Positions 31,901 through 44,232 of a stretch of DNA of 64,000 nucleotides are shown piece by piece; position 1 is the stretch's first letter; the number at the start of each line of letters is the position of its first letter. The notes beneath the pieces are model-generated. The model saw only the letters and a program-made list of their open reading frames with translations. It had not been told where the DNA came from and did no database searches. The stretch spans positions 86,162,899 to 86,226,898 of the forward strand of contig NC_073313.1 of the NCBI RefSeq assembly GCF_027595985.1, written 5' to 3'. The stretch comes from Sorex araneus (taxonomy: Eukaryota; Chordata; Mammalia; Eulipotyphla; Soricidae). Made by a program: the position numbers and the translations under genes.

Positions 31901-32760
31901 ACAGCTTTAGCTGCGTCCCATAGGTTCTGGTAGCTTGTGTCTTCATTCTCATTTGTTTCGAGGTATCTCTTGATTTCTTCCTTGATTTCCTCCGTGACCC
32001 ACTCATTGTTCAATAGTGAGTTGTTTAATTTCCAAGTGTTTGATTTGGTTCTCCGCGTCTGTGCGTGATTAACTTCCATCTTCAGTGTATCATGGTCTGA
32101 AAAGATAGTTGATACAATTTCTATCTTCCCAATTCTATTAAGGTATAATTTGTGGCCCAGAACATGGTCTATTTTGGAAAACGTTCCATGTGCGCTGGAA
32201 AAGAATGTGTATTCTTTCTTTTGGGGGTGTATAGCCCTGTATAGGTCTATTAGCCCTGTCTCCTCCATTTCTTCCTTCAGGGCCATCGTTTACTTGCTGA
32301 GTGTTGTTCTTGTCGATCTATCCAGAGGTGATAAGGCAGTGTTGAAATCTCCAACTACTATCGTGGTGCTAGTTATGTCCTCCTTAAATTCTGTTAGGAG
32401 TTCTTTTAAGTATTTAGCTGGTCATTCATTAGATGCGTATACATTTAGGAGTGTGATTTCTTCCTGTTGTACATATCCCTTGATGAATATAAAATGACCT
32501 TTGCTGTCCCTTCTGATCTTTATCAACCTGAAATCAATGCTATCAGATACTAGTATGGCCACCCCGCTTTTTTTTGAGGGGGCTGTTTGCTTGCAGGATT
32601 GTTTTCCATCCTTTGATTTTTAGTCTGTGTTTGTTCTGGTTATTCAGATGTGTTTCTTGTAGGCAGCAGAAATAGGGTTTAGTTTCCGAATCCATTTTGC
32701 CTCTCTGTGCCTCTTGATTGGTGCATTTAGCCCGTTAACATTAAGAGAAATTATTGTCAT
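28962..32760 (-). pseudogene. L1 ORF2 (endonuclease-reverse transcriptase), disrupted
   Basis: The longest frame, 32286-29746, has 846 codons. It covers the end of the endonuclease domain, the reverse transcriptase with FADD catalytic motif at 30684-30673, and most of the C-terminal region. Upstream, the endonuclease frame continues with stops (TAA just before 32286, TGA near 32425). Near 29810 a frameshift moves the C-terminal part to another frame, with a further stop near 29358. Confidence 0.92.
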
Positions 32761-32818
32761 GGGATTTTGTGCCATTTTTCTGTAGGGTTTGTTGTTCTTA
32801 TAGGTCTTTTTCCTTGTC

Positions 32819-33262
32819 TTATAGTAGCCCTTTGAGTCCTTCTTTTAAATTTGGTCTTGAGTCGATGAAGTTCCTGAGCTGTTGCTTGTCCATGAAATAG
32901 TGTATGGTTCCTTCAAGTTTAACTGAGAGTTTAGCCGGGTAGAGTATTCTTGGTGAGGCTTGTCTTCGGGCTTGGAGGGTTTCTTCTGATAGGTCTGCTG
33001 TGAATCTAAGGGGTGCTCCTTTGTATATGATCTCCTTCTTTGATCTTGCTGCTTGCAGTATTGTGTCTCTATCCACGGCATCCATCATTCTGACTATGAT
33101 ATGCCTTGGGGATTTTCTATTTGGGTCCCTTTTAGCTGGCACCCTTCGGACTCCTTGTATCTGGATGTCCGCATTCTCTAGCTCTGGGAATTTTTTAGCA
33201 ATGATGTCTTTAATGGTGTTTTTTTCATTGGGATTGGTTCCCTGTGGTTCCGGCACTCCCAT
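32819..33262 (-). pseudogene. L1 ORF1, C-terminal half
   Basis: 147 codons matching the ORF1p RRM and C-terminal domain (KFPELENADIQIQGVRR, SPRHIIVRM, LQARRQASPRILYPAKLSV). The nested L1 at 33270 cuts it off from its N-terminal half. Confidence 0.9.
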
Positions 33263-33269
33263 GATTCTT

Positions 33270-34400
33270 CTTTTTTTTTTAATTTTATTTATTTTTAATT
33301 AGAGAATCACCGTGAGGGTACAGTTACAGATTTATACACTTTTGTGCTTATACTTCCCTCATACAAAGTTCGGGAACCCATCCCTTCACCAGTGCCCATT
33401 CTCCACCACCCGTAAACCCAGCGTCCCTCCCACCCTCCCCAATCCCATCTCCCCCCCACCCCACCCTGCCACTGTGGCAAGGCATTCCCTTCTGTTCTCT
33501 CTCTCTAATTAGCTGTTGTGGTTTGCAATAAACGTGTTGAGTGGCCGCTGTGCTCAGTCTCTAGCCCTCATTCAGCCCGCAACTCCCTTCCCCCACATGG
33601 CCTTCGACTACAATGTAGTTGGTGATCGCTTCTCTGAGTTGACCTTTCCCCGGAACGTGAGGCCAGCCTCGAAGCCATGGAGTCAACCTCCTGGTACTTA
33701 TTTCTACAGTTCTTGGGTGATAGTCTCCCACTCTGTTATTCTATATACCATAGATGAGTGCAATCTTTCTATGTCTGTCTCTCTCTTCCTGACTCATTTC
33801 ACTCAGCATGAAACTTTTCATGCCCATCCACTTAACTACAAAATTCTTGACCTCCTTTTTTCTAACAGCTGCATAGTATTCCATTGTATAGATGTACCAA
33901 AGTTTCCTCAACCAGTCATCCGTTCTGGGGCATTCGGGTTTTTTCCAGATTCTGGCTATTGTAAACAGTGCTGCGATGAACATACATGTGCAGATGTTGT
34001 TTCGATTGTACTTTTTTGCCTCTCTGGGATATATTCCCAGCAGTGGTATTGCTGGGTCAAATGGGAATTCAATATCTAATTTTTTGAGAATCGTCCAAAT
34101 TGTTTTCCAGAAGGGCTGAACCAGTCGGCATTCCCACCAGCAGTGAAGAAGGGTCCCTTTCTCCCCACATCCTCTCCAACAGCGGTTGCTTTTGTTCTTT
34201 TGGATGTGTGCTAGTCTCTGTGGTGTGAGGTGGTATCTCATGGTTGTTTTGATCTGCATCTCTCTGATGATTAGTGATGCAGAGCACTTTTTCATGTGCC
34301 TTTTGGCCATTCGTATTTCTTCCTTGGTAAAGTTTCTGTTCATTTCTTCGCCCCATTTTTTGATGGGGTTGGATGTTTTCTTCTTGTAGAGTTCAACCAT
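33270..34400 (-). mobile_element. 5'-truncated LINE-1 nested in ORF1 of the larger L1
   Basis: 1131 bp with exact 19-bp TSDs, cggcactcccatgattctt, at 33251-33269 and 34401-34419. It keeps an open ORF2 C-terminal frame of about 220 codons to 33741, including [17 protein letters not shown] and the [12 protein letters not shown] motif. It is younger than its host. Confidence 0.94.
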
Positions 34401-34419
34401 CGGCACTCCCATGATTCTT

Positions 34420-34968
34420 ATGTTGTTTCTCCTGAGTTCACCCCTAGGACTCTAACTCGCTCTAGAGCCATTTTGAGGTCTTTTGCCATTATTTGTTGTT
34501 CCCTATCTGCTTTGTGCAGTTCATCTTCAAGCTCACTGATTCTGTCTTCGGCTGTAGTCATTCTACTATTGAGGGCTCCTACGGAGTTTTTCATTTCATC
34601 TACTGATTCTTTTAGTTGTGTGACTTCTGTTCATAGCTTTGAAATTTCTGCTCGCATTTCTTCCTGGATTATCTTGGTGGAGCGTTCCAACGCTGCATCC
34701 ATTCCTCCCTTAATTTATTGGATGTTCGTTCCATAGTTTCTTTGAGTTCGTGAACCATCCTCACAATTTCCTCTCTGAATTCTTTATCTGAGAGGAGGGT
34801 GTATTTCTGGGAGGTCGCTGCTGAGGTTAGTGAGATATTTTCCTGGCTCTCTCCTGGAGGTGGGGATTTTCTCTGTTTCTTCATGTTGTTATGAGCTTTA
34901 CTATCTGGAGCTCTCGTTAGCTTGGGAGGAACCTCAACTGAAGATTTTGGGCTATGCTCTTTTGACAA
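34420..34968 (-). pseudogene. L1 ORF1, N-terminal half
   Basis: 34968-34669 reads an ORF1-like N-terminus (MSKEHSPKSSVEVPPKLTRA, then LSDKEFREEIVRMVHELKE). The following coiled-coil region to 34420 has shifted frames. Confidence 0.8.
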
Positions 34969-34969
34969 A

Positions 34970-35326
34970 GGACTTTTCTGTGCAAGTTGATGTGTTCATG
35001 GACAGTTTTCGTGAAGTTAGGATAGGCTAGGTTAGTTCAGTATTAACGTATAGTAACTAAGATGATCAGGGAGTTCTTCGGAGGAATGGGTTCTATCAAT
35101 TGTGGCCAAAGGACAATGCATGGAATGGTAAAAAAAAAAAATCTGCGGCCGGAAAGAGGCCACGCCCACTTTGAGGCCACGCCCCCTAACGAGAGGACAG
35201 GCCCCTAACCTGTTCGGACGCGGGAGGGCAGGCTCAGGCGCGGTGGGCGAATGACTGAGACCTGCCGGACGGGGCTGGGGTGCTCTGAGCTGTCCCGCTG
35301 CCGCGGGCGGGCACGGGACGCGGGGT
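34970..35326 (-). promoter_or_regulatory. L1 5' UTR / internal promoter
   Basis: The GC-rich stretch 35150-35326 ('ccacgcccactttgaggcc') at the 5' end of the full-length element is the expected internal Pol II promoter. Confidence 0.65.
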
Positions 35327-35342
35327 CTATATAGCAACTTTT

Positions 35343-36265
35343 AAAAAAATCAATACCAGGTATTATAGTACAACCAAATCATGGAATGCTACAACCCATG
35401 AAAAATAATTATGCAAGGCTGAGTGTATGCTTTCCAAGCCTCGTTCTGGAACCATTTATGGTCCCCTTGCATCAAACCCAGAATAGACCCTGAGTAATGA
35501 GAGATGTGATCCCCCAAATAAAGCCATTTTCTAGGCCAAGGCTGTTAACTTTGTAGTAGAGTGTTTGCCTGACAGGTGTGAGGACCCAAACCAAAAGAAG
35601 AAAAAAAATGTTTCAAATACATTGCTTATAATGTGATCCATTTTTTTAAAAAGGAAACTTAACAGAGAACACAAAAAGAAACCCTTAGGTACAAACAGCA
35701 CATAGGTAATTGTGAGATGCCCTCCCCTCCGCCCCTACCCCCACCCCCGCCCTAGGATGGTGGCTAAAAAGGAAATAGAAACAGAAGTTACAGCAGAAAG
35801 GAAAAAATTGAAAAGGAAAATTATTTTTTGTCCCTCAAATCCATTTCATTGGCAACTCACTAGTGTGACCCTCTATGCAGAATTGAGTGCTCAGATTTAT
35901 AAGAAAACTGCTACTCATCTCTTTCTGTGGTGTCTCTTGCTCAAGTGAGTAGCATAATTAAAATTTATAATTACATGTATTAATAGTATTTTGATTAAGC
36001 TGATAATATGACAAGTAATAAAAGATTATGGGCTAAGAAATTTACACATATTGGCCCTCCAGAAACTGAGGTTCAAATAAGTTAGTTTGCAAGGTATTCT
36101 TCCTCAGCCTGTAAGGTCAGGTTGATTTAATCAGAATCTGAAGACAGGTATTTGAGCTTGAGTTCTCCATAAATTAGATACATTTCACTCTAGAAATAAC
36201 CAAGAACTAGTAGAAGAGATGGAAGCATATGTGATCAGAATCATTTGAAGATTTGAATTAAATTG
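35343..36265. other. Unassigned sequence
   Basis: AT-rich intergenic DNA. A C-rich stretch lies at 35715-35755; weak SINE-like words occur near 35460-35590. No gene seen. Confidence 0.45.
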
Positions 36266-36269
36266 GAAT

Positions 36270-36715
36270 ATACTTATGTCAAGACCTCCCTGCCCCAAGG
36301 GACCCAGCCCTGGCAGCCGACCTCCACTACCCAAGTGCCAGCACACTCCAGGCCACTTTCCACAAGCTCAGGCCGAGCCTCACATATGAGGACGCGCGTA
36401 ACATCATTATAAAGGGAAATAAATATATTTGCCTCTTTGGAGAGCCCAGCAAGCTACCGAGAGTATCCTGCCCACACGGCAGAGCCTGGCAAGCTCCCTG
36501 TGCTGTATGATATGCCAAAAACATTAATGATAACAGGTCTCATTCCCCTAACCCTGAAAGAGCCTTGAATCATTGGGAAAGATGAGTAAGGAGAGGCTGC
36601 TAAAATCTCAGGTCTGGGTCGAATGGAGACGTGACTGTTGCCCACTCGAGTAAATCGATGAACAACGAGATGACAGTGATACAGTGATCTCAAGTCATAA
36701 TGTTCTAAAAATGAG
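36270..36715 (+). mobile_element. Long non-autonomous RTE-derived element
   Basis: Starts near 'caagacctccctgcccc', then 'cacactccaggccactttcc', the SINE-like 'gagagcccagcaagctaccg', 'gatgagtaaggagaggctgc' (matching the RTE at about 46968-46990), and the RTE 3' tail 'gaatggagacgtgactgttg' (36621-36640). It ends in a (cagtgata) repeat. Confidence 0.7.
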
Positions 36716-36779
36716 GGTCCAAAATTGTGAAGGTGTAACTCAGAGATGCAGAAATAAAATCCTTCCTGAAGGGACTTGT

Positions 36780-36960
36780 AGGGGCTGGAGTGATATACAA
36801 TGGGTAGGATGTTTGCACAAGGCCAACTGGGTACGATCCCAGGCATACCATATGGTCTCCCAAGCACCACCAAGAGTAATTCCTGAATGCAAAGCCAGTA
36901 GTAACCCCTGAGCATCACCGGGTGTGACCCGAAAAGCAAGCAAGCAATCAAATAAATAAA
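36780..36960 (+). repeat. SOR SINE
   Basis: 'ggggctggagtgatatacaa' to 'gtgacccgaaaagcaagcaa' with an (AAAT)n tail. Confidence 0.9.
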
Positions 36961-37119
36961 TACATAAATATATAAATAAAGGCACGTTGATAATGATGAT
37001 CATAAGGAAAACCATACGCTTAAGAGGCTCAGTACCCTTCCAAGAAGCAAAACAGAGGCTACCCACCAATAACATTTTCTCTTCATTCATTCTATCTTTG
37101 CCTCTCACCCGCCCCTTTC

Positions 37120-37682
37120 CAGCTATTCATTAACTTTATAAAATTATCTTTCAATGTAAATTAAACAGTGACAGATTGCGTATGGTTTTTATCTGCTCCT
37201 AGGAATTTTAGGTTGCTTAGTTGTAGGGTTAAATTAACCACTGAAAAATTGTTAACTAGCATGCAGCACTATCTGACTGGTTTCTTTGAGTGACTATGAA
37301 ATAAGAGCAGGGGCTACACCCAGGGCCTTAACGTTCACATAACCCATAACGTTCAGAAGAAAAACGAATCAAAAGTTAAGTATAAAGTAGGTTGAAGAGA
37401 ACAAAAGAAAACTGCTGTGAACCTGTTAGTGGGTTTAGAAGAAATATATTCTGAAGGTAGGAAAACTGAAAGGCACCTGGATTTGCGTGGGCCATTTCAA
37501 TGGATGTCTGCAATTGATAGGAAGAGATAGATAAGAAAACACCTTGATTTCAGAAAGCCCAAGTGGAAAAAGGATGGGAATTCAGAAGATAGCCTTATCT
37601 TATAAGTCTAAAATGATAATTTGGGTTTGTTATCCACGGTAATCATCATTAATCTCCCCCAATAATATTTATTTACTACCCA
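37120..37682. other. Unassigned sequence
   Basis: No gene or recognised repeat. Confidence 0.45.
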
Positions 37683-37687
37683 TCCTA

Positions 37688-37806
37688 TAAGGTGGAGCGA
37701 TAGCACAGCGGGTAGGTAGGGCATTTGCCTTGCATGAGTCCGACCCGGGTTCGATTTCTCCGTCCCTCTTAGAGAGCCCAGGAAGCTACCAAGAGTATCC
37801 AGCCAG
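37688..37806 (+). repeat. tRNA-headed RTE-type SINE, 3'-truncated
   Basis: SOR-like head 'ggtggagcgatagcacagcg', then 'tcttagagagcccaggaagc' body; the tail is missing. Confidence 0.7.
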
Positions 37807-38049
37807 CCTTCTCTCACACTGCCCTCAACATGAAACCTTAATTCTAGCTAAGCTCCACTCCTATCCATTCCTTCTAGTGTTCCCTTCAATATCCACCTAG
37901 ACACCTATGTTAAGAGAGTCCCATAAGTCTATACCATTCTTCTCTCAGGTACAGGAGCCTTTCAATTTCCAAACTCCCATCACGGGAGAATACCCTTTCA
38001 GAAAGACTTTCAATGAAAATTAGCAAGATTGGGAATATACCAGGCTGTG

Positions 38050-38180
38050 TTTAGAGGTTAATCCTGAGTGCACTCAGGAATTGCTCCTGGAGAGTTTGGA
38101 GAGACCATATGTGGTGCCAGGGGTTCAAACACAGGTCAAAGAATCACTCTGCCTGGTGTACTCTTTTTCCAGCCCTGAAT
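38050..38180 (-). repeat. SOR-like SINE fragment
   Basis: Minus copy 'cactcaggaattgctcctgg' to 'tttttccagccc'. Confidence 0.65.
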
Positions 38181-38389
38181 ATATATTTTCTTTCCTCAGC
38201 CACCCTTTGTCCCAAGGTGTGCAAATTAACCTGATGTGTATCTATTATTCAACTCTGCAGGGGTGGAGAAGACCAATGTACTGTCCCAATGTGAGAAATA
38301 AGCAACAGCAAGATCCTCCTCCTTAAGTATCAAGTGAAAGGATCATTCTTCTCAGCATGAAACTCTGCCCTCTAAGAAGTGCAGCTAGG

Positions 38390-38575
38390 GACTGGAGCAA
38401 TAGCACAGCGGGTAGGGCGTTTTCCTTACACACAGCTGATCCAGGTTCAATTCCTAGCATCCCATATGGTCCCCTGAGCACCGCCAGGAGTAATTCCTGA
38501 GTGCAGAGCCAGGAGTAGCCCCTGTGCATCTGTGCATCGCCAAGTGTGAGCCAAAAAGCAAAAATAAATAAATAA
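38390..38575 (+). repeat. SOR SINE
   Basis: 'ggactggagcaatagcacag' to 'gagccaaaaagcaaaaataa'. A small duplication 'catctgtg' lies near 38525. Confidence 0.92.
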
Positions 38576-38742
38576 GGTGCAGCTAAATTGCAACCCAACC
38601 AAAGCAACCAGCAGTGCCAAGAAAGCTTTGATTTTAGAGCCCTTTCCTGTATATAGGACTACAGAGGAGCAAAGTTTTTTCAGGATTTCTTCTCCCCCTC
38701 CTGGTCTGGAAAGTTCTTGCCCTCTACTGGGCTTCCTATTCG

Positions 38743-38935
38743 ATTTTGTTTTGTTTTGTTTTGTTTTTGTTTTTGGGTCGCACCCGGCGATGCACAGGGG
38801 TTACTCCTGGCTCATGCACTCAGGAATTAGTACTGGCGGTGCTCAGGGAACCATATGGGATGCTGGTAATCAAACCCGAGTCAGCCGCATGCAAGGCAAA
38901 TGCCCTACCCGCTGTGCTATCACTCCAGTCCCTTC
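38743..38935 (-). repeat. SOR SINE
   Basis: Minus copy with a (TTTTG)n tail, to 'gtgctatcactccagtccc'. Confidence 0.92.
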
Positions 38936-39104
38936 CTACTCATTTTGATGCCAAACAATTTTGGCATCTAACGTTGGCAATCTCTTCTTTCTTGGTTTGG
39001 TAGGAACTCTTGTAGTTTTTTAAGTGAATATCTCTAAAGAAGTAAACCCTTACAAGCAGCAATTTGAGGAAACCTTTTTTTCTATCTTTCCTCTTATTAA
39101 CCTT

Positions 39105-39235
39105 TTATCACATTATTAGTTTCCTATTGCTACTAAAACAACTTATCATAAATTAAGTGACTTAGAACAGCACAAGTTAATTATTGTACAGTTTCCAAAC
39201 TCAGAATTCTGAAATCAGTTTCACTGGGATAGAGT
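39105..39235. repeat. Ancient eutherian interspersed repeat (family uncertain)
   Basis: 'tagtttcctattgctactaa' and 'agtgacttagaacagcacaa' match a repeat common across placental mammals. I cannot name the family with confidence. The rest of 39000-39955 has no recognised gene. Confidence 0.45.
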
Positions 39236-39971
39236 GGAATGTGAAAGGACCAATGCCCAATGCAAAGAGCAACATTTTTATCAGCTTTACCAAGATGGGA
39301 AAGTCTTTACTGCAGTCCTGAGAATTGTGGGAGCAATGCATAAATCTACCCCTTGTCCTTTTGTTTCAAGTAATCTTTATACAAGTAGAAAGAAAGCTTC
39401 ATCATTCGTTCCTATTTCTTACTGTTTTCAGGACAGAAAACAGACAACAGGGGTTTGAGGTGATCTACCTTCCTGAATGACGATGGAAAATGTGTTTTTG
39501 TCTATTCTCTTCTAAATCATAATAATTTGCAGCGGATCTTAAAGTTTTCTGACTGTTTCAATAGTAAAATGCAGAAAAACAAAGGGTTGTCTGAGTGAGT
39601 TTCTCCATGTTCTTTCTGTACAAAACAATTGTAATATATTTAAGAAATTTGCAGAAGAGCTGCTTAGAGCCAATAATGTAAAAGTTATTTTGTCTAATCC
39701 AATTTATCAAGGTTGTGTAGACATGTCCCTTTAGAGCCATGTCAGATCTGTCTCTTTAGATTTACAATTTCAGTGTCTGTTGGTCTGGTTCCTCCTACAG
39801 GCTTTAGGGGAAAAGTTATCACCTTGCCTTTACTGGCTTCCAGAAACTCTGTGCTATGCCTGGCTGCTAATTCTTTGCTTGCATCTCTTCAACCTCTTGC
39901 TCCCACTGATACATCCCTTAAAAACAACCAAACAACCCACTCTAATCTCCTATGTTTCTCTTATAATGATC

Positions 39972-42277
39972 CTTTTTTAATTTATTTTTTATTAATGAGT
40001 CACTGTGAGTGTACAGTTACAGAGTTTTGTGCCTGTGATACAGTTATACAATATTAGAATACCCATCCCTTCACCAGTGCCCGTTCTCCTCCACCAATGG
40101 CCCCAGGGTCCCTCTTCCCGCCCTGTACTGTCTCCCCCCTCCCCACCCCACACTTGTGACAGAGAATTCTGTATTTTTCTCTCTCTCCTTTGGGATGTTA
40201 TGATTTGCAATGGGGATACTGGGTGGCTATAGTGTTCAATCTATAGTTTGCTTTCAACCCGCCTCTCCCATCCTGAGTGGATCCTCCACTACACTTTAGT
40301 TGGTGTTCCCATCTCTATCTGAGCTGCCCTCTCCCACAGCATGTGAGGTCAGCTTCCAAGCTGTGGAGCAGGCCTCCTGGTACTTATTGCTACTATTCTT
40401 GGGTGTTAGTCTCCCATTCTGTTGTTTTCTACTCTGCAGATGAGCGCAATTTTTCTGTCTGTCTCTTTCTTTTTGACTCATTTCAATTAGCATGATACTT
40501 TCCATGTTGATCCACTAATATGAAAAGTTCATGACTTCATCCTTTCTGACAGCTGCATACTATTCCATTGTGTAGATGTAACAAAGTTTCGTTAACGAGT
40601 CATCTGTTCTCAGGCATTCGGGTTTTTTCCAAATTCTGGCTATTGTAAACAGTGCTGCGATGAACATACAGGTGCAGATATAATTTCGACTGTACTTTTT
40701 TGCCTCTCCAGGATATATTGCCAGAAGTGGTATTGCTAGGTCAAATGGGAACTCAATTTATAATTTTTTGAGAAGTGCCCATACTGTTTTCCAAAAGGGC
40801 TGAACCAGTTGGCACTCCCATCAGCAGTGTAGGAGGGTTCCTTTCTCTCCGCATCTACACCAACAGCGGTTGTTTTTGTTCTTTTGGATGTGCGCTAGTC
40901 TCTGTGGTGTGAGGTGGTATCTTGTGGTTGTTTTGATCTGCATCTCCCTGATGATTAGTGATGAAGAGTACTTTTTCATATGCCTTTTAGCCATTAATAT
41001 TTCCTCCTTGAGAAAGTTTCTGTTCATTTCTTCGCCTCATTCTTTGATGGGGTTGGATGTTTTCTTCCTGTAGAGGTCAACCAGTGCCTTGTATACCCTT
41101 GATATCCACCCCTTATTAGATGGGTATTGGGTGAATATCCTTTCCCATTCTGTAGATTGCCTTTGTATTCTGGTCACTGTATCTTTTGCGGTGCAGAAGC
41201 TTCTTAGGTTAATATAGTCACACTTGCATATCTCTGTTTCCATTTGGTTGCTCCGTTGCTTGTCATCTTTTAAGATACTGTTTGCTTCAATATCGTGGAG
41301 GGTTAAACACTAAGGGCCTTCCCTCTAAGATCAGGGACAAGGATGCCCACTCTCACCACTTTTGTTCAACATAGTGCTGGAAGTACTTGCAATAGCAATT
41401 AGGCAAGAAAAAGACAGTAATGGTATTCAGATAGGAGAGGAAGAAATCAAGCTCTCACTATTTGCATATGACATGATTCTATATCTAGAGAATCCTAAAA
41501 TGTCCACTAAGAAACTCCTAGAAACAATAGACTTGTACAACAAAGTTTCACACTATAAAATCAATACCCAAAAATCCATGGCCTTCCTTTACGCAAATAG
41601 CGAGACAGAGGAAAGTGAAATTAGAAAAAAAAATCCCATTCACAATTGTGCCCCAGAAAATCAAGTACCTCGGAATCAGCCTAACTACGGAGGTGAAGTA
41701 TCTCTACAAGGAAAACTACAAAACGCTACTCAACGAAATAAAAGAGGACACAAGGAAATGGAAGCATATTCCCTGCTCATGGATAGGAAGACTTAACATT
41801 GTCAAAATGGCAATACTCCCCAAAGCACTATATAGATTCAATGCGATCCCTATAAGGATACCCATGAAATTCTTCAAAGAAATGGATCAAACACTCCTGA
41901 AATTCATATGGAACAATAAACGCCCTCGAATAGCTAAAGCAATTCTTGGGAAAAAGACGATGGGAGACATCACCCTCCCCAACTTCAAACTTTACTACAA
42001 AGAGGTAACAATTAAAACAGCATGGTACTGGAACAAAGGCAGAGATGCCGATCAATGGAACAGAGTAGAATATCCCTACATGCAACCCCAAATATATGAT
42101 CATATGATCTATGATAAGGGAGCAAGAAATGTGAAGTGGATCAAGGAAAGCCTCTTCACCAAATGGTGCTGACATAACTGGAGAACCACATGCAAAAAAA
42201 TGGGCTTAGATCTCGACCTAACACCATGCACAAAAGTCAGATCAAAATGGATTAAAGACCTCAGCATTAGACCACAA
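39972..42277. mobile_element. LINE-1 with 5' inversion (twin priming)
   Basis: Exact 15-bp TSDs tctcttataatgatc lie at 39957-39971 and 42278-42292. The left 1.33 kb (to about 41304) is the L1 3' end on the minus strand. The right part (about 41306-42277) is ORF2 on the plus strand, with frames reading [28 protein letters not shown] and [20 protein letters not shown]. The inverted piece and the 3' piece are adjacent in L1 coordinates except for about 50 missing bases at the junction. Confidence 0.93.
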
Positions 42278-42434
42278 TCTCTTATAATGATCTTTGTAAT
42301 TACAACGTTTTTCTTGAGCCCACCTGGAAAGTTCAGGCACCTCTTCCCATCACAAGTACCTTAAACAAATCTGCAAAGTTCCTTTTGCAAACATAATTAC
42401 AGGTTCCAGGTTTTAGGACATGTATACATTTGCT

Positions 42435-42600
42435 TTATTCTGGTTTTGGTTTTGGGTCACACCTGGACAATCTTGTGTCTCTGTGCTCAGGGATTACTTG
42501 CAGGGATCATTGGAGATGATATGGGGTGCTTGGAATAAAACCCAGTTAGCCATGTGAAAGGTAAGTGCGCTTCCCATTGTATTATCTATCCAGATAATGG
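42435..42600 (-). repeat. SOR-like SINE
   Basis: Minus copy 'tggttttgggtcacacctgg' to 'tattatctatccag'. Confidence 0.75.
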
Positions 42601-42702
42601 ACGTGCATATATTTGTGATACTGCCACTCACCTTATCATCGCCAAGATTCTGCTATGTTGATAGGAAAAAAATCATTGGACAAAGAGTGACAACTAAATT
42701 AT

Positions 42703-42880
42703 TTTTAGGAGGGGCGAGGTTGGGCCACACCCGGTGGTGGTCAGGGTTTTCCTACTGGCTCTGCACTCAAGGTTCACTCCTGGTGGTGCTCAGGGGACAA
42801 TAGAAAGTGCCATGGATCAAACCTGCGTTAGCCACTTGCAAGGCAAGCACCCTACCCGCTGCATAATCACACCACCCCAA
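42703..42880 (-). repeat. SOR-like SINE
   Basis: Minus copy 'gttgggccacacccggtggt' to 'ctgcataatcacaccacccc'. Confidence 0.8.
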
Positions 42881-43440
42881 TAATTTAATTCTATACAAAC
42901 CTTTGCCATTCCTTCCTAGTTGGTTAACCTTAAATAACTCCTTATATCTCTTCAAGGATCAGTTTCTTCACGTTTATCTGTGGATAACAATAACACCTAG
43001 CTCAGATGGTATGAATTGAACCTAGAAAGTTCTTTGTAAGTACGGTAACCATCATAGAAAAGGTGTAAGGCTTTGAAAAGTGTATAGGCTTTTCTCCCAC
43101 TACACACACTATGCACAGTTAGACCTTTGGCCTAAAAGAGGCTATGTGCCTGATGGCATGTTTGGGAGCCTAATATGGGAATGAATCTTTTGTTTGCAGC
43201 AAAATAGTGGAACCTTAAACACCTAACCCCACGACTGTTTGAATGCTTGCAGGGAAAGAAGCCTTTTGAACAGAGTCAACTGTGCTACTTCTCCACAAAA
43301 GAGAATTCCCCAATATCTGAGGGGGTAAACAAATCCAGAATTCCAATAAGTGCTCTGGTTCAAATTCTGCCTCAGGCAACAGAGGATCTGGTACTAAGCG
43401 GGATTACAGTGGGTCTATGATCAGTTGAAGGCCCATACAC
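42881..43440. other. Unassigned sequence
   Basis: No gene or repeat recognised. Confidence 0.4.
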
Positions 43441-43444
43441 ATTT

Positions 43445-43995
43445 GTCTCACACCCCAAAATTTTATCTTACTCAAAGAGAGTCTCTTGCCCGCACGCCTG
43501 GCTGTCTTCCCCGGAGCCCCTTGGAGGGGATGGGCTCCAGCTTCCCTCCCCGCCCCGAGCAGAGCTCCCAGCGGCCGAAGACCACTGGAACCTAGCCACA
43601 GCCATGCTCGAGGCCACTCTCCACATGTTCGGACAAGCCTCACGCATGAAGGTACCGGCAGAGGAACACAGGTGTGTGTAATCCCATTAAGGGCCAACAT
43701 CCAGAGACTTAAAAGCTCTCAGAAGTGCTTGGCTGCAAAGATATCTTGAAACCTACTTCTCCCCCTGGGAGAAACTAGCAAGCTACTGAGAGTTTCCTGC
43801 CCGCATGGGAGAGCCTTGCAAGCTTCCCATGGTGTATCCATATGCCGAAGCAAGTAACAAGCTGGATCTCATTCCCCTGACCCAAAAGAGCCTCCAATGC
43901 AGCATCGTTGGGAAGGCCGAGTAGAGAGAGGCTTCTAAAATATCAGGGATAGAATGAATGGAGGGGTTACTGAGACCGCTAGAGAAATTTGACGA
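43445..43995 (+). mobile_element. Long non-autonomous RTE-derived element
   Basis: Contains in order 'cgaggccactctccacatg', 'gcaagctactgagagtttcc', 'tctcattcccctgaccc', 'aggccgagtagagagaggct' and the diverged RTE tail 'gaatggaggggttactgaga'. Same order as 36270-36715, but about 110 bp longer at the 5' side. Confidence 0.68.
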
Positions 43996-44232
43996 TCAAC
44001 GCGATTTTGTGATTCATGACTCAAAAAGAGATATGAAGATATGATTAAGCTAAATGATCTTAAGACAGGGGGGATTTCATGGATTATACAGAAAGTCCCA
44101 TTGTAATCACAGGGGTTCCTGAAAGAGGGAGACAAGAAACAGAGTATGATAAAGGCATGAAATATGGAAGCAATGGTTATAGCGATGAGGTAAGTGTTGA
44201 AGGTTCTCTCTAAAATAAAAAAAAAGCAAGAA

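Larger units (their letters stand above)
28519..35326 (-). mobile_element. Full-length LINE-1 (dead), with nested L1
   Basis: Bounded by exact 16-bp TSDs ctatatagcaactttt at 28503-28518 and 35327-35342. On the minus strand: GC-rich 5' UTR (~34970-35326), ORF1 (~34968-32819, split), ORF2 (~32760-28962), 3' UTR and A-tail. Without the nested insertion it is about 5.66 kb. It cannot move: ORF1 is interrupted, the endonuclease part of ORF2 has stops, and the ORF2 C-terminus is frameshifted. Confidence 0.93.
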
